Source: Iodobacter sp025352645
GTDB taxonomy: Bacteria; Pseudomonadota; Gammaproteobacteria; Burkholderiales; Chitinibacteraceae
DNA length: 64,000 nt
Direction of reading: 5' to 3'
Assembly: GCF_033446605.1 (NCBI RefSeq)
Contig: NZ_JAWQUO010000010.1
Span: 62,001 to 126,000, forward strand
Position numbers and translations under genes: made by a program. A model generated the notes under the pieces. It saw only the letters and a list, made by a program, of their open reading frames with translations, ran no database searches and was not told the origin of the DNA. Position 1 is the stretch's first letter. The number at the start of each line of letters is the position of its first letter. Positions 25,566-34,786 of this stretch are shown here, piece by piece.

Positions 25566-26280
25566 CCACGACGATCATACCGGTGAGATGTTGCGTGTAA
25601 GCGGCTTACACGCTTTTTATGGTGAATCGCATATTTTGCATGGCATTGATTTTGGGGTGCGCCGTGGCGAGCTCATTACCTTACTCGGCAGAAATGGCGC
25701 GGGCCGCAGCACCACACTCAAGGCGATTTTAGGCCTTACCGGCCAGCGGGCAGGCTCCATCATGGTGAATGGCCGTGAAGTAATCCGCATGCCAACCCAC
25801 AAAATCGCCCACCTTGGTGTGGGCTGGTGCCCTGAAGAACGGGCGATTTTTGCAAGCCTAAATGTTGAAGAAAACCTCAACCTACCCCCCAAAGTGCGTA
25901 GCGATGGCATGAGTTTGGAAGAGATTTACACCCTATTCCCCAATCTATGGGAGCGCCGCAAAAGCCAAGGCACACGGCTCTCTGGCGGCGAGCAGCAAAT
26001 GCTGGCGATGGCGAGGATTTTGCGCACCGGAGCAAGGCTGCTGTTGCTCGATGAAATCACTGAGGGCCTCGCCCCTGTCATCGTAAAAAAACTCGGCGAA
26101 ACCGTCACCCTATTAAAAGAGCGCGGCTACACCATTGTGTTAGTCGAGCAAAACTTCCACTTTGCCGCAGGCATTGCAGACCGCCACTACGTGATTGAGC
26201 ACGGCCAAGTGATCGACGCCATCAGCGCCAATGAATTGTCATCCAGCACCGGGCGATTGAATCACTACCTAGGGGTTTAA
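25558..26280 (+). CDS. Branched-chain-type ABC importer, second ATP-binding protein (LivF-like)
   Basis: 240 residues from ATG 25558, with AGGA nine bases upstream; a longer in-frame ORF from 25444 lies inside the previous gene. Signature LSGGEQQMLAMARIL, Walker B LLLLDEITEGLAP and H-loop VEQNFHFA are intact. The Walker A is GRNGAGRSTT, with Arg50 where the catalytic Lys is normally found; I recall such an Arg variant in some beta-proteobacterial LivF proteins. It is followed by a repeat-containing 220-base gap before the binding-protein gene. Confidence 0.9.
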   Translation: MLNHDDHTGEMLRVSGLHAFYGESHILHGIDFGVRRGELITLLGRNGAGRSTTLKAILGLTGQRAGSIMVNGREVIRMPTHKIAHLGVGWCPEERAIFASLNVEENLNLPPKVRSDGMSLEEIYTLFPNLWERRKSQGTRLSGGEQQMLAMARILRTGARLLLLDEITEGLAPVIVKKLGETVTLLKERGYTIVLVEQNFHFAAGIADRHYVIEHGQVIDAISANELSSSTGRLNHYLGV

Positions 26281-26298
26281 CAACAGCTCAAATGTAAG

Positions 26299-26392
26299 CG
26301 TAGGGTGGGCGCAAGCCGCATTTTTCAGCATTACTCGCGGGTTGCACCCGCCCTACGATATTGATGAGGCGTTTAAGCAAGAGACATGATCA
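26299..26392. repeat. MITE-like repeat, family 1, left-truncated
   Basis: Starts with CGTAGGGTGGGCGCAAGCCG, contains GCGGGTTGCACCCGCCCTAC and ends with TTAAGCAAGAGACATGATCA (26373-26392), the family 1 terminus also seen at 12778-12797. The left terminus is missing. It lies between the LivF-like gene and the binding-protein gene. Confidence 0.7.
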
Positions 26393-26502
26393 GCACATGT
26401 TTTTATATATGTTTGCTCTCTGTGTCTACAGAGCTTTCGACCGCTTTTTTGAATTTCGCAGCCCCGCAAGATCATTGCCCAACCCTTACGGAGAACCATC
26501 CC

Positions 26503-27705
26503 ATGCAAGCACGCTGTAAAACTCTAGTACTCGCTTTAGCCCTTGCCCTTCCAGCGCTTAGTTTGGCTGGGCCGCTTTCGGGAGATATGGTCAAGATCGG
26601 CATCTTAACCGATATGTCAGGCGTGTATGCCACGGTAGGCGGCAAAGGCTCGGTGATTGCGGCGCAAATGGCGATTGCTGATTTTGGTGGCAAAGTGCTG
26701 GGTAAGCCAATTGAGCTAGTCAGTGCCGATCACCAAAACAAAGCCGATATCGGCGTAGGTAAGGCGCGGGAGTGGTTCGACACCGAAGGCGTAGATATGG
26801 TGAACGACTTACTGAATTCTGGCGTAGGCATTGCAGTCCAAAAACTTGGCACAGAAAAAAAACGCATCACCATCAATAATGGCGCAGGCTCCACCGCCCT
26901 CACCGGCAAAGAATGCGGCCCTTACGGTGTGCATTACGCCTATGACACTTATGCCCTCGCCAAAGGCACCGCTACCGCACTCATGAAGCAAGGCTTAGAC
27001 AGCTGGTTCTTTTTACAGGCTGACTATGCCTTTGGTGCGGCATTGCAAGGCGACGCCAGCAAAATTGTAGCCGCCACGGGTGGCAAGGTACTGGGCACGG
27101 TAAAACACCCTCTTTCCTCTACCGATTTTTCTTCTTACTTACTGCAAGCACAAGACTCTAAAGCAAAGGTGGTTGGCCTGGCTAATGCGGGCGCTGATTT
27201 TGTAAACGCGGTCAAGCAAGCCAAAGAATTTGGCCTAAAGCAAACCATTGCGGGCCTCTTGGTTTTTGATAGCGATATCAAAGCGCTGGGCTTAAACGCC
27301 GCGCAAGGCATGAAATTTACCACCGCTTATTCATGGGAAATCAATCCAGAGATGGAAGCTTTTGGTAAGAAATTCTTTGCCAAAGCGGGCTTTATGCCCA
27401 CCATGGATCATGCGGGGGTTTACTCCAGCACTCTGCATTATTTAAATGCGGTGAAAGCAGCAGGCACCGATGATGCCGATGCGGTAATGAAGAAAATGCG
27501 TGAAACCAAGGTGAATGACTTTTTCGCCAAGAATGGCGTAATCCGCGAAGACGGCCGCATGGTGCACGATATGTATCTGGTTGAAGTGATTAAACCTAGC
27601 GAATCCAAAGGCGCATGGGACCAGCTCAAACTCGTCGCCACCATCCCAGGTGATGTAGCTTTCAAACCCCTGTCTGTCAGCGAATGCCCTTTGATAAAAA
27701 AATAA
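26503..27705 (+). CDS. ABC importer periplasmic substrate-binding protein (Peripla_BP_6)
   Basis: 400 residues from ATG 26503, preceded by ACGGAGA; an upstream in-frame ATG at 26386 lies in the repeat. Signal peptide (LVLALALALPALSLA, cleaved about residue 22), then VKIGILTDMSGVYATVGGKGSVIAAQMAIADFGG, the typical start of Liv-type type I binding proteins. The many Lys/Asp and PFAM-like blocks (AKVVGLANAGADFVNAVKQAKEFGL) fit. The ligand cannot be read from the sequence. It is flanked on both sides by hairpin repeats, which may stabilise or uncouple its mRNA. Confidence 0.9.
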   Translation: MQARCKTLVLALALALPALSLAGPLSGDMVKIGILTDMSGVYATVGGKGSVIAAQMAIADFGGKVLGKPIELVSADHQNKADIGVGKAREWFDTEGVDMVNDLLNSGVGIAVQKLGTEKKRITINNGAGSTALTGKECGPYGVHYAYDTYALAKGTATALMKQGLDSWFFLQADYAFGAALQGDASKIVAATGGKVLGTVKHPLSSTDFSSYLLQAQDSKAKVVGLANAGADFVNAVKQAKEFGLKQTIAGLLVFDSDIKALGLNAAQGMKFTTAYSWEINPEMEAFGKKFFAKAGFMPTMDHAGVYSSTLHYLNAVKAAGTDDADAVMKKMRETKVNDFFAKNGVIREDGRMVHDMYLVEVIKPSESKGAWDQLKLVATIPGDVAFKPLSVSECPLIKK

Positions 27706-27720
27706 CACACTGAAGGATTA

Positions 27721-27875
27721 AAACCCAAATCTTAAAACACGGAGGAAAAGGAGAACACAGAGGATCACGGAGAAAGGCAGCTCACAAAAGAGCATGCCCT
27801 CTCTTCGCTTTATCTTGGGTTTCCTCCGTAAAACTCCGTGTTTTCTGCGTTCTCCGTGTTTCAAGGTTTGGGTTT
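27721..27875. repeat. CACGGAG inverted-repeat element, copy 1
   Basis: 155 bp. Left end AAACCCAAATCTTAAAACAC then GGAG, right end CTCCGTGTTTC then AAGGTTTGGGTTT, inverted with few mismatches. Inner CACGGAG and CTCCGTG units repeat several times. Same termini as the copy at 43472-43600. It lies between the binding-protein and LivH-like genes. Confidence 0.75.
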
Positions 27876-27928
27876 ACAGCGTATTGATGAGCTTAGTCGC
27901 CAAGTAAAAATCACTTTCCGAGGTTTAA

Positions 27929-28834
27929 ATGGATATCCCCCTGCAAGCCATTCTTTCTCAAGCCTTGCTTGGCCTAAATAACGGTGCTTTTTATGCCTTG
28001 CTGAGCCTTGGGCTGGCAGTTATTTTTGGCATGCTTAACGTCGTTAACTTTGCTCACGGCGCTTTTTATATGCTGGGGGCGTTTGTGGCTTTGCTAGGAT
28101 ACGACCAATTAGGGCGCTGGCTTGGTGATGAAAGCATCCATATGTCGTTTTGGGCCGCGCTGATTATTGGCCCTATCGTGGTGGGCTTACTCGGCGTGTT
28201 GATCGAAAAAACCATGCTGCGCCGCCTGTATCAAGTTGATCACCTGTATGGGCTACTGCTGACCTTTGGCTTGGCACTGATTTTTGAAGGGGTACTGAGT
28301 AATTACTTCAATATGGCCGGCGAGCCTTACAACGCAAAACCAGAAATCCTAGAAGGCGCAATTAATCTAGGCTTTATGGTGTTCCCTAAATATCGGCTGT
28401 TTTCGATTGTGCTCTCGCTATCGGTCTGTTTTGGCGTGTGGTATTTAATCGAAAAAACCAAATTAGGCTCCTACCTCAGGGCAGGCACAGAAAATCCCGA
28501 CGTAACCCGTGCGTTTGGGATTGACGTGCCCTCCTTACGCACTCTTACCTACTTTTTAGGCGTTGCTTTGGCTGGGCTTGCGGGTGTGGTGGCTGCGCCT
28601 ATTTATTCAGTCAGCCCCAAGATGGGATCAGATTTAATCATCATCGTGTTTGCCGTAGTGGTGATTGGTGGCATGGGCTCCATCATGGGGGCCATCCTTA
28701 CCGGCATTGCGCTGGGCTTATTAGAAGGCTTAGTCAAAGTGTTTTACCCACCGCTGGCCAATACCGTGATTTTTATTGTGATGGCGCTAGTCTTGCTCTG
28801 GCGCCCTTCTGGCCTATTTGGTAAGGAAAACTAA
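27929..28834 (+). CDS. ABC importer permease (LivH-like)
   Basis: 301 residues with eight or so membrane segments. LivH hallmarks: GLNNGAFYALLSLGLAVIFGMLNVVNFAHGAFYMLGAF near the N-terminus and GLAGVVAAPIYSVSPKMGSDLII with the FAVVVIGGMGSIMGAILTG coupling-helix region. ATG 27929 follows CGAGG. It forms the inner-membrane channel together with the LivM-like protein. One-base overlap with the next gene. Confidence 0.92.
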   Translation: MDIPLQAILSQALLGLNNGAFYALLSLGLAVIFGMLNVVNFAHGAFYMLGAFVALLGYDQLGRWLGDESIHMSFWAALIIGPIVVGLLGVLIEKTMLRRLYQVDHLYGLLLTFGLALIFEGVLSNYFNMAGEPYNAKPEILEGAINLGFMVFPKYRLFSIVLSLSVCFGVWYLIEKTKLGSYLRAGTENPDVTRAFGIDVPSLRTLTYFLGVALAGLAGVVAAPIYSVSPKMGSDLIIIVFAVVVIGGMGSIMGAILTGIALGLLEGLVKVFYPPLANTVIFIVMALVLLWRPSGLFGKEN

Positions 28835-29829
28835 TGAATGCGCCAGTGATTAAACTCGCCCCTGTAGCCGCGCTACAAACAAAGAAAAACCACTACACCC
28901 CGTGGATCATCGCCTTGGTGCTGGCCTCAATCGCACCCTTTATGATTTACCCCATTTTTGCCATGGAGCTGATGTGCTTTGCCCTCTTTGCCTGTGCCTT
29001 TAATTTATTACTCGGCTTTGGTGGCTTACTGAGTTTTGGCCATGCGGCTTTTTTTGGTGGTGCAGCTTATCTGTGTGGGCATGCCATCAAAAACTGGGGG
29101 CTAAGCCCTGAGCTAGGCATTCTTGTTGCCACCTTAGGTGCAGCAATTCTGGGCCTTGCCATTGGCAGCATCGCCATCCGCCGCCAAGGCATTTACTTTG
29201 CCATGGTGACGCTGGCCTTAGCACAAATTGTATTTTTTCTTTGTTTACAAATACCTTTTACCGGCGGTGAGGATGGCTTGCAAGGTATCCCCAAGGGGCA
29301 TTTATTTGGCTTAATTGATTTATCCGCCACCTTTAGCTTTGGCGGTCAGCAGCTTCCCCTTGCGCTGTACTTTTTTGTACTGGCCGTGACTTTTGCAGGC
29401 TACTGGCTGATTTGGCGCACCGTTCACTCGCCCTTTGGCATGGTGCTTAAAGCCATTAAAGAAAACGAAGCCCGCGCATTGTCTTTAGGCTATCGCGTGA
29501 ATCGCTACAAACTCGCCACCTTTGTGCTCTCTGCCGCTTTGGCAGGGCTGGCTGGGGCAACAAAAGCACTGGTAGTTGGCCTTGCCTCTTTAAGCGATGT
29601 GTCTTGGCATATGTCGGGTGAAGTGGTGCTAATGACTTTGCTTGGCGGTATGGGCACGCTACTCGGCCCACTGGTGGGGGCAGTTACCATCAGCACGATG
29701 CACCATGAGCTGGCCTCGCTCGGTTCATGGGTTACTGTGACCATCGGCGTGGTGTTTGTGGTCTGCGTGATGGCATTTAGGCGCGGCATCGTGGGCGAAA
29801 TTGCCTACCGCTTGAAACGAAGCTTTTAA
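28834..29829 (+). CDS. ABC importer permease (LivM-like)
   Basis: 331 residues, ATG sharing its first base with the LivH-like stop, RBS AAGGAAAA. LivM hallmarks are present: NLLLGFGGLLSFGHAAFFGGAAY and IRRQGIYFAMVTLALAQIVFF, and the coupling segment VVLMTLLGGMGTLLGPLVGA. Last gene of the importer; a hairpin repeat follows. Confidence 0.92.
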   Translation: MNAPVIKLAPVAALQTKKNHYTPWIIALVLASIAPFMIYPIFAMELMCFALFACAFNLLLGFGGLLSFGHAAFFGGAAYLCGHAIKNWGLSPELGILVATLGAAILGLAIGSIAIRRQGIYFAMVTLALAQIVFFLCLQIPFTGGEDGLQGIPKGHLFGLIDLSATFSFGGQQLPLALYFFVLAVTFAGYWLIWRTVHSPFGMVLKAIKENEARALSLGYRVNRYKLATFVLSAALAGLAGATKALVVGLASLSDVSWHMSGEVVLMTLLGGMGTLLGPLVGAVTISTMHHELASLGSWVTVTIGVVFVVCVMAFRRGIVGEIAYRLKRSF

Positions 29830-29858
29830 CGACAGAGGCTATGGCATAGCGCTCTACC

Positions 29859-29991
29859 CAATCCTATCAACTTAGATCTCTCTATTGCAAACATTGAAAC
29901 ATCGTAGGGCGGGTGAAACCCGCGTTTTTCAGCATCGCTCGCGGGTTTCACCCGCCCTACAAAAGGCATATTGCTGAAGTTGATAGGATTG
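29859..29991. repeat. MITE-like repeat, family 2
   Basis: 133 bp with perfect 15-bp inverted termini CAATCCTATCAACTT (29859-29873) and AAGTTGATAGGATTG (29977-29991). Inside, GTAGGGCGGGTGAAACCCGC and GCGGGTTTCACCCGCCCTAC form a perfect long stem. It lies just after the ABC importer operon. Confidence 0.8.
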
Positions 29992-30017
29992 CCCCCACAC
30001 ACACCCTGAGGTGAACG

Positions 30018-32120
30018 ATGCGATTACTTCTTACAGGTTTTGTTCTTTTATTATCGGCCTGCAATAGCAATGATGGTTTAAATGAAAACACCCGCCCCGC
30101 TTGGCTAGGCAGCGTGAGCAAAACCAGTGTAGACGGCAATAGCAACGATTTACTCACCGCAGGCCTAGGCAAAAGCGGCTTAGCCCTAGCACTGCCCGCC
30201 TACGCCAACCCGAGTCAACCCACCGCTAGCGAGCTACGCCGTGCGGCGATATATAATAATTACCGCGCCTTGGTAGATATCAGCAGCAGCGGCGGTTATG
30301 GCAGGCTCTACGGCCCCAATATTGATATCAGTGGCAACGATACTTTGGGCGAGGGCAAGATTGCTGGGGAAGAATACCTAGCTTACAGAGACGATGGCAG
30401 CGGCAAGCAAAATGTCACGCTGATGGTGCAGATTCCAGCTAGCTTTAACAAAAGTAAGCCCTGCGTGATTACCGCCACTTCATCAGGCTCTAGAGGAGTT
30501 TATGGCGCAATCGCCGCCGCAGGTGAATGGGCGCTAAAACACGGCTGCGCCGTAGCGTATGCTGACAAAGGCACAGGTATCGGCATCCATGATTTAAGCA
30601 GCGACACGGTAAATCAAATCGATGGTTTGCGCGTTAGCCGCAGCCTTAATAATGGCAATTTTAGTGCTGATCTTTCCCCTAGCGAATTAGCCGATTTTAA
30701 TGCTCAATTTCCTAATCGCCTCGCCTCTAAACACAGCCACTCACAGCAAAACCCTGAAAAAGACTGGGGCAAAAACACGCTACGTGCGGTTGAATTTGCT
30801 TTTTGGTTGCTGAATGAAAAATACGGCAGCTTGCAAGGGGATACGCGGCTGGCTGATTTTGCCAACCCCGCCAGTGTCACGGTCATTGCCGCCAGCGCAT
30901 CCAATGGTGGCGGAGCCGCCTTAGCCGCCGCCGAGCAAGATAGCAAAGGTTTGATCGACGGCGTGGCCGTAAGCGAGCCACAAGCCCAGCCCTTTAGCAT
31001 GGGAAACTTAAGCATCCGCCAAGGCACTGCCACCATGCCGAGTATTGGCAAACCACTAATTGATTACTTTACGCTGGCTAATCTTTATCAGCCCTGCGCG
31101 GTGCAGTCGGCACGTTTAAGCGGCGCAAATTCGGCCTCTGGTAGCGCGGTATCGCCCACACTGGGTAGCGCCCGCTGTGCCTCACTGGCGGCCAAAGGTT
31201 TAGTCAATGGCAGCACGCTAGAAGCACAAGCCAGCGATGCTTATAGCAGGCTGATCGCCGCTGGCTGGCTACCCGAAGGCGATGCCTTACACGCCAGCCA
31301 TTACGGTTTAAACGCCACCCTTGGCGTGGCGCTGACTTATATCAATGCCTATGGGAGCTTTTCAGTAAAAGACAATATCTGCGGTTATAGCTACGCCTTT
31401 AGCAATGCCAGCGGTGACATTACCACACCCAATAGCGTCAGCTTGGCGGGGATTTTTGGCAACGGCAACGGTGTGCCGCCCACAGCAGGGATTTCCATTA
31501 TCAATAATTTATCCGTGGGTCTTGCTAAGGCCGACGCGTTTTCTATTTCGGCCTCCACTAATACCGCAGATTACAATATCGATGGTGCCATTTGCCTGCG
31601 TAAACTGGCTACGGGGCTTAATCCGCAAACCGGCGCGGTATTAACGGGCAATGAAAAAGCACTCGCCGATCGCGTGGCCAATGGGCTAAAAGAAGTTCAG
31701 CTCAGCGCCAAGCTGCAAGGCAAACCGGCCATTATTGTGGCGGGGCGCTCTGATACGCTCATCCCCGTCAACCATGCCGCCCGTGCTTATTACGCACTTA
31801 ATCAAGCCAGCGAAGGCAGCGCCTCTAAACTGCGGTATATCGAAGTGACCAATGGCCAGCATTTTGATAGCTTTTTAGCGCTAAGCGGCTTTCCAACACG
31901 ATTTATTCCACTGCATGTTTATGCAGGCCGTGCTCTCGATGCGATGTGGGCTCACTTAACGGCTGGTGCGGCACTACCCGATAGCCAATTGATTCGCACC
32001 ACGCCCCGCAGCGTGGCTACAGATAATTTAAACATCAATGCGCTGCCTAGCATCGCCAGCCCTGTTGCTGCGGGCGATGCGATCCGCTTTAGTGACGCAA
32101 CTCTTACCATCCCCCAATAA
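30018..32120 (+). CDS. 3-hydroxybutyrate oligomer hydrolase family lipoprotein
   Basis: 700 residues. Lipoprotein signal with lipobox LLSAC (Cys15). The body matches the 3HBOH family (D-3-hydroxybutyrate oligomer hydrolases): NNYRALVDISSSGGYGRLYGPN, VQIPASFNKSKPCVITATSSGSRG, GCAVAYADKGTGIG. The probable nucleophile is Ser295 in ASASNGGGAAL, with GRSDTLIPVNHAARAYYALN and NGQHFDSF as Asp and His segments. It would release 3-hydroxybutyrate from oligomers in the periplasm or outside the cell. The next gene, 3-hydroxybutyrate dehydrogenase, uses the product. Confidence 0.9.
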   Translation: MRLLLTGFVLLLSACNSNDGLNENTRPAWLGSVSKTSVDGNSNDLLTAGLGKSGLALALPAYANPSQPTASELRRAAIYNNYRALVDISSSGGYGRLYGPNIDISGNDTLGEGKIAGEEYLAYRDDGSGKQNVTLMVQIPASFNKSKPCVITATSSGSRGVYGAIAAAGEWALKHGCAVAYADKGTGIGIHDLSSDTVNQIDGLRVSRSLNNGNFSADLSPSELADFNAQFPNRLASKHSHSQQNPEKDWGKNTLRAVEFAFWLLNEKYGSLQGDTRLADFANPASVTVIAASASNGGGAALAAAEQDSKGLIDGVAVSEPQAQPFSMGNLSIRQGTATMPSIGKPLIDYFTLANLYQPCAVQSARLSGANSASGSAVSPTLGSARCASLAAKGLVNGSTLEAQASDAYSRLIAAGWLPEGDALHASHYGLNATLGVALTYINAYGSFSVKDNICGYSYAFSNASGDITTPNSVSLAGIFGNGNGVPPTAGISIINNLSVGLAKADAFSISASTNTADYNIDGAICLRKLATGLNPQTGAVLTGNEKALADRVANGLKEVQLSAKLQGKPAIIVAGRSDTLIPVNHAARAYYALNQASEGSASKLRYIEVTNGQHFDSFLALSGFPTRFIPLHVYAGRALDAMWAHLTAGAALPDSQLIRTTPRSVATDNLNINALPSIASPVAAGDAIRFSDATLTIPQ

Positions 32121-32159
32121 GCATGCAGCCCCCTGCCCACCTTACTTCAGGAGTTAAAC

Positions 32160-32936
32160 ATGCAAGTTTTGCTTGGTAAAACAGCACTGATTACCGGCTC
32201 TACCAGTGGTATTGGCCTAGGCATTGCCCGCGCCTTAGCCGATGCGGGTGCAAATATTGTTTTAAATGGTTTTGGCGATGTCTTGGCCGCGCGCCAACAC
32301 ATTGAACAAGCGGGCGGCAAAGTTCGTTACCATGGCGCAGATTTAAGCCAACCTGAGCAGATTAGTGAGCTAATTAAGTATGCCAATCATGAGTTTGGCG
32401 GCATTGATATTTTGGTGAATAACGCAGGGATTCAGCATTTAGCCAATATTGAAGATTTTTCTATTGAGCGCTGGAATAGCATTATTGCGCTTAATTTATC
32501 TGCAGGATTTCATACCAGCCGCTTGGTTGTACCCGCCATGCGCAAGCAAAACTGGGGACGAATTATCAATATTGTTTCTGTGCATGGCTTGGTGGCGTCC
32601 CCCAGTAAATCTGCTTATGTGGCCGCCAAGCATGGCATGATAGGGCTCACCAAAACGGTGGCTTTAGAGCTAGCCCAAACGGGAGTGACTTGCAATGCCA
32701 TCTGCCCCGGCTGGGTGCTCACTCCTTTAGTTGAGCAGCAAATTGAAGCCAAAGCCAAACAACAACAGATCAGCCATGCCCAAGCCCAGGCACAGCTTTT
32801 ATTAGAGAAGCAGCCTTCCGGCGTGTTTGTAACCCCCGAGCAAATTGGCGCACTACTGCTGTTTTTATGCAGCGACGCCGCCCAAGAAGTGCGCGGGGCC
32901 GCATGGAATATCGACGGGGGCTGGATTGCACAATAG
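32160..32936 (+). CDS. bdhA: 3-hydroxybutyrate dehydrogenase
   Basis: 258 residues, ATG 32160 after TCAGGAG. Short-chain dehydrogenase with the NAD loop TGSTSGIGLGIA (about residues 13-24), NNAG at 87-90, catalytic Ser and Y-x-x-x-K in SAYVAAKHGMIGLTKTVALE, and the BDH-specific ending VTPEQIGALLLFLCSDAAQEVRG with NIDGGW. Oxidises D-3-hydroxybutyrate to acetoacetate with NAD. It follows the oligomer hydrolase by 39 bases, making a degradation pair. Confidence 0.92.
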   Translation: MQVLLGKTALITGSTSGIGLGIARALADAGANIVLNGFGDVLAARQHIEQAGGKVRYHGADLSQPEQISELIKYANHEFGGIDILVNNAGIQHLANIEDFSIERWNSIIALNLSAGFHTSRLVVPAMRKQNWGRIINIVSVHGLVASPSKSAYVAAKHGMIGLTKTVALELAQTGVTCNAICPGWVLTPLVEQQIEAKAKQQQISHAQAQAQLLLEKQPSGVFVTPEQIGALLLFLCSDAAQEVRGAAWNIDGGWIAQ

Positions 32937-33101
32937 CTCAGAAATCGCTTCATTCATTTTAAAAATAAGCACTGGCAAGGCCAATCTATTGCACGATTCT
33001 GATTAGAAATAAATCAAGCCACATGACATGCATTAGGCATGTAAATGAATAGCCCTTATCAGCCAGCAAAATATATTTAATCTTAAATAGCGGAAAACAC
33101 A

Positions 33102-34049
33102 ATGCGACAACTCAGCCCTAAAATTACGCCTTGGCTTAGCCAATTTAATCAACAAATGGCCGTGTTAGAGGCCAATGGTTATAAGCCAACTTGCACCAAT
33201 ATTCGCGAGGGGCTGGCCTATTTAACGGCCGTTTTTGTGACTGATATTCCCAAAATAGCGTGGGTGCAAGATGATCTAGTTAAATCCACGGGCTACCCTG
33301 TGCCGGTGCGTATTTATCACCCCAGCCCTGATCATGCTCTCCCTGTTTTGGTCTATTTTCACGGTGGCGGGCATATGGCGGGCGGCATTACCGTTTACGA
33401 CGCAATTTGTCGCAAAATTGCACAGGCCGCCAAGCATATCGTCATTTCTGTGGATTACCGCCTCGCCCCAGAATGCCCTTACCCTGCCGCCGTAGAAGAC
33501 GCTTACCATGTGGTCAGTAATATTTGGCGCGTATTAGACGATAGAAAACTAAACTACCTCCCCCAGCTTTCTATTGGAGGGGATTCAGCAGGCGGGGCGC
33601 TTTCTGCTACGGTAGCTAGCAAATTGCAATTTGAGCCTAATATCCCGCTGCATGCTCAAGTGCTGATTTATCCAAGCCTTGATTACACGCAAAGTGCACC
33701 CTCTTTAATTGAAAACGGTGTGGGCAATTTATTAAGCACAGAAAAAGTGACTTGGTACTTTAATCAATACTTTCAGCATCAAGAAGATCGTAAAACAGCA
33801 TCCCCACTGTTTGCAGAGTTCAGCAATAAACTACCACCTACCTTAGTAATCAGTGCCGAATTTTGCCCACTAAGGGATGAAGGCATCGCCTATTTGGCGA
33901 GGCTTAAAAAAGCGGGTGTTGCCACCGATCAATTGCATTTCAGTGATTTGCCCCATGCTTTTCTAAATTTAGAAAATCTAGTTAAAGAAGAATGCCAGCG
34001 AACCTATCAAAGCATTGGGGCGTGGCTTAACCTAAATAAATCCACATAA
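33102..34049 (+). CDS. Alpha/beta hydrolase, hormone-sensitive lipase type
   Basis: 315 residues. Oxyanion motif HGGGH at 87-91, nucleophile in GGDSAGG with Ser162, a later SAEFCPLRDEG (Asp) and LPHAFLN (His). This is the HSL/family IV esterase pattern. No secretion signal, so cytosolic. Short-chain acyl ester substrates are typical. Its position after bdhA could mean a role in 3-hydroxybutyrate oligomer use, but there is a 165-base gap and no proof. Confidence 0.9.
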   Translation: MRQLSPKITPWLSQFNQQMAVLEANGYKPTCTNIREGLAYLTAVFVTDIPKIAWVQDDLVKSTGYPVPVRIYHPSPDHALPVLVYFHGGGHMAGGITVYDAICRKIAQAAKHIVISVDYRLAPECPYPAAVEDAYHVVSNIWRVLDDRKLNYLPQLSIGGDSAGGALSATVASKLQFEPNIPLHAQVLIYPSLDYTQSAPSLIENGVGNLLSTEKVTWYFNQYFQHQEDRKTASPLFAEFSNKLPPTLVISAEFCPLRDEGIAYLARLKKAGVATDQLHFSDLPHAFLNLENLVKEECQRTYQSIGAWLNLNKST

Positions 34050-34123
34050 ATATCCGGCAACCTCAAAAAAACCACTCCCCGGATATTGCATTAAGAATAG
34101 GAGCATTAAATACTCCGCGCCAT

Positions 34124-34156
34124 AAAAAAACCGCTAACGGCACACCGTTAGCGGTT
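34124..34156 (-). terminator. Rho-independent terminator of the 34194-34751 gene
   Basis: AACCGCTAACGG (34129-34140) pairs perfectly with CCGTTAGCGGTT (34145-34156) around a 4-nt loop. On the minus strand it is followed by a T-run (complement of A's at 34124-34130), 38 bases after the minus-strand stop. Confidence 0.9.
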
Positions 34157-34193
34157 GATAGATAAACACAATAAAAACCCAAATTAAAAGCGC

Positions 34194-34751
34194 TTACTTA
34201 GCCCAAACAATTAATTTTTCACGATTAACAATCAATAATTGATCGCCAGCCGATGCTTTCATCAATACTGCTTTGTTTTCAACAGGAACAGTAATGATTT
34301 CACCCTCTAAGTTTTTAATTTTTACATTGCCCGCATTTAGATTAACACTCAATACATCATTATAAATAGTCCGAGTTTTTAAAATACCCGCGCCATCCAC
34401 GGTAATATCTTTGCCCTGAGCTTCAACTATTTTACGAACTCCAGCCCCACCTTTTTGTAAAACCAAGGCTGTAGATTTAGAAGCGGAAATACCCACTTTA
34501 TCATTGACTTTTACTTGGTCAAAATGGGTTATTTTTGGGTTTACATGCTCAAACATCAGAATTTGCCCATCTGGCAAGCTTAATTGGATGGTGCGCTGAG
34601 GAATATCAATCGCATCAACTTTAGCCTCTAAGGTAGATTGCTCAGAAACGCCAACCAATACCTCATTATCTGCGATCTCATCTGCCAAAGCAGCTTGTCC
34701 AATTAATAAACCCGAAGTAATCAACAGCGTGCTAAATAGTTTATTACGCAT
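34194..34751 (-). CDS. Secreted protein of unknown function
   Basis: 185 residues, ATG 34751 with AAAGGA upstream. Signal peptide MRNKLFSTLLITSGLLIGQAALA. The mature part is short beta-strand-rich units: LEAKVDAIDIPQRTIQLSLPDGQILMFEH and VKVNDKVGISASKSTALVLQ, similar in style to the DUF5666 modules of the large lipoprotein at 36577. Probably periplasmic, single gene with its own terminator and an AT-rich dyad at its promoter. Function unknown. Confidence 0.75.
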   Translation of the reverse strand: MRNKLFSTLLITSGLLIGQAALADEIADNEVLVGVSEQSTLEAKVDAIDIPQRTIQLSLPDGQILMFEHVNPKITHFDQVKVNDKVGISASKSTALVLQKGGAGVRKIVEAQGKDITVDGAGILKTRTIYNDVLSVNLNAGNVKIKNLEGEIITVPVENKAVLMKASAGDQLLIVNREKLIVWAK

Positions 34752-34786
34752 TTTAATTCCTTTATTGGAGAGATCTAACCAACACC

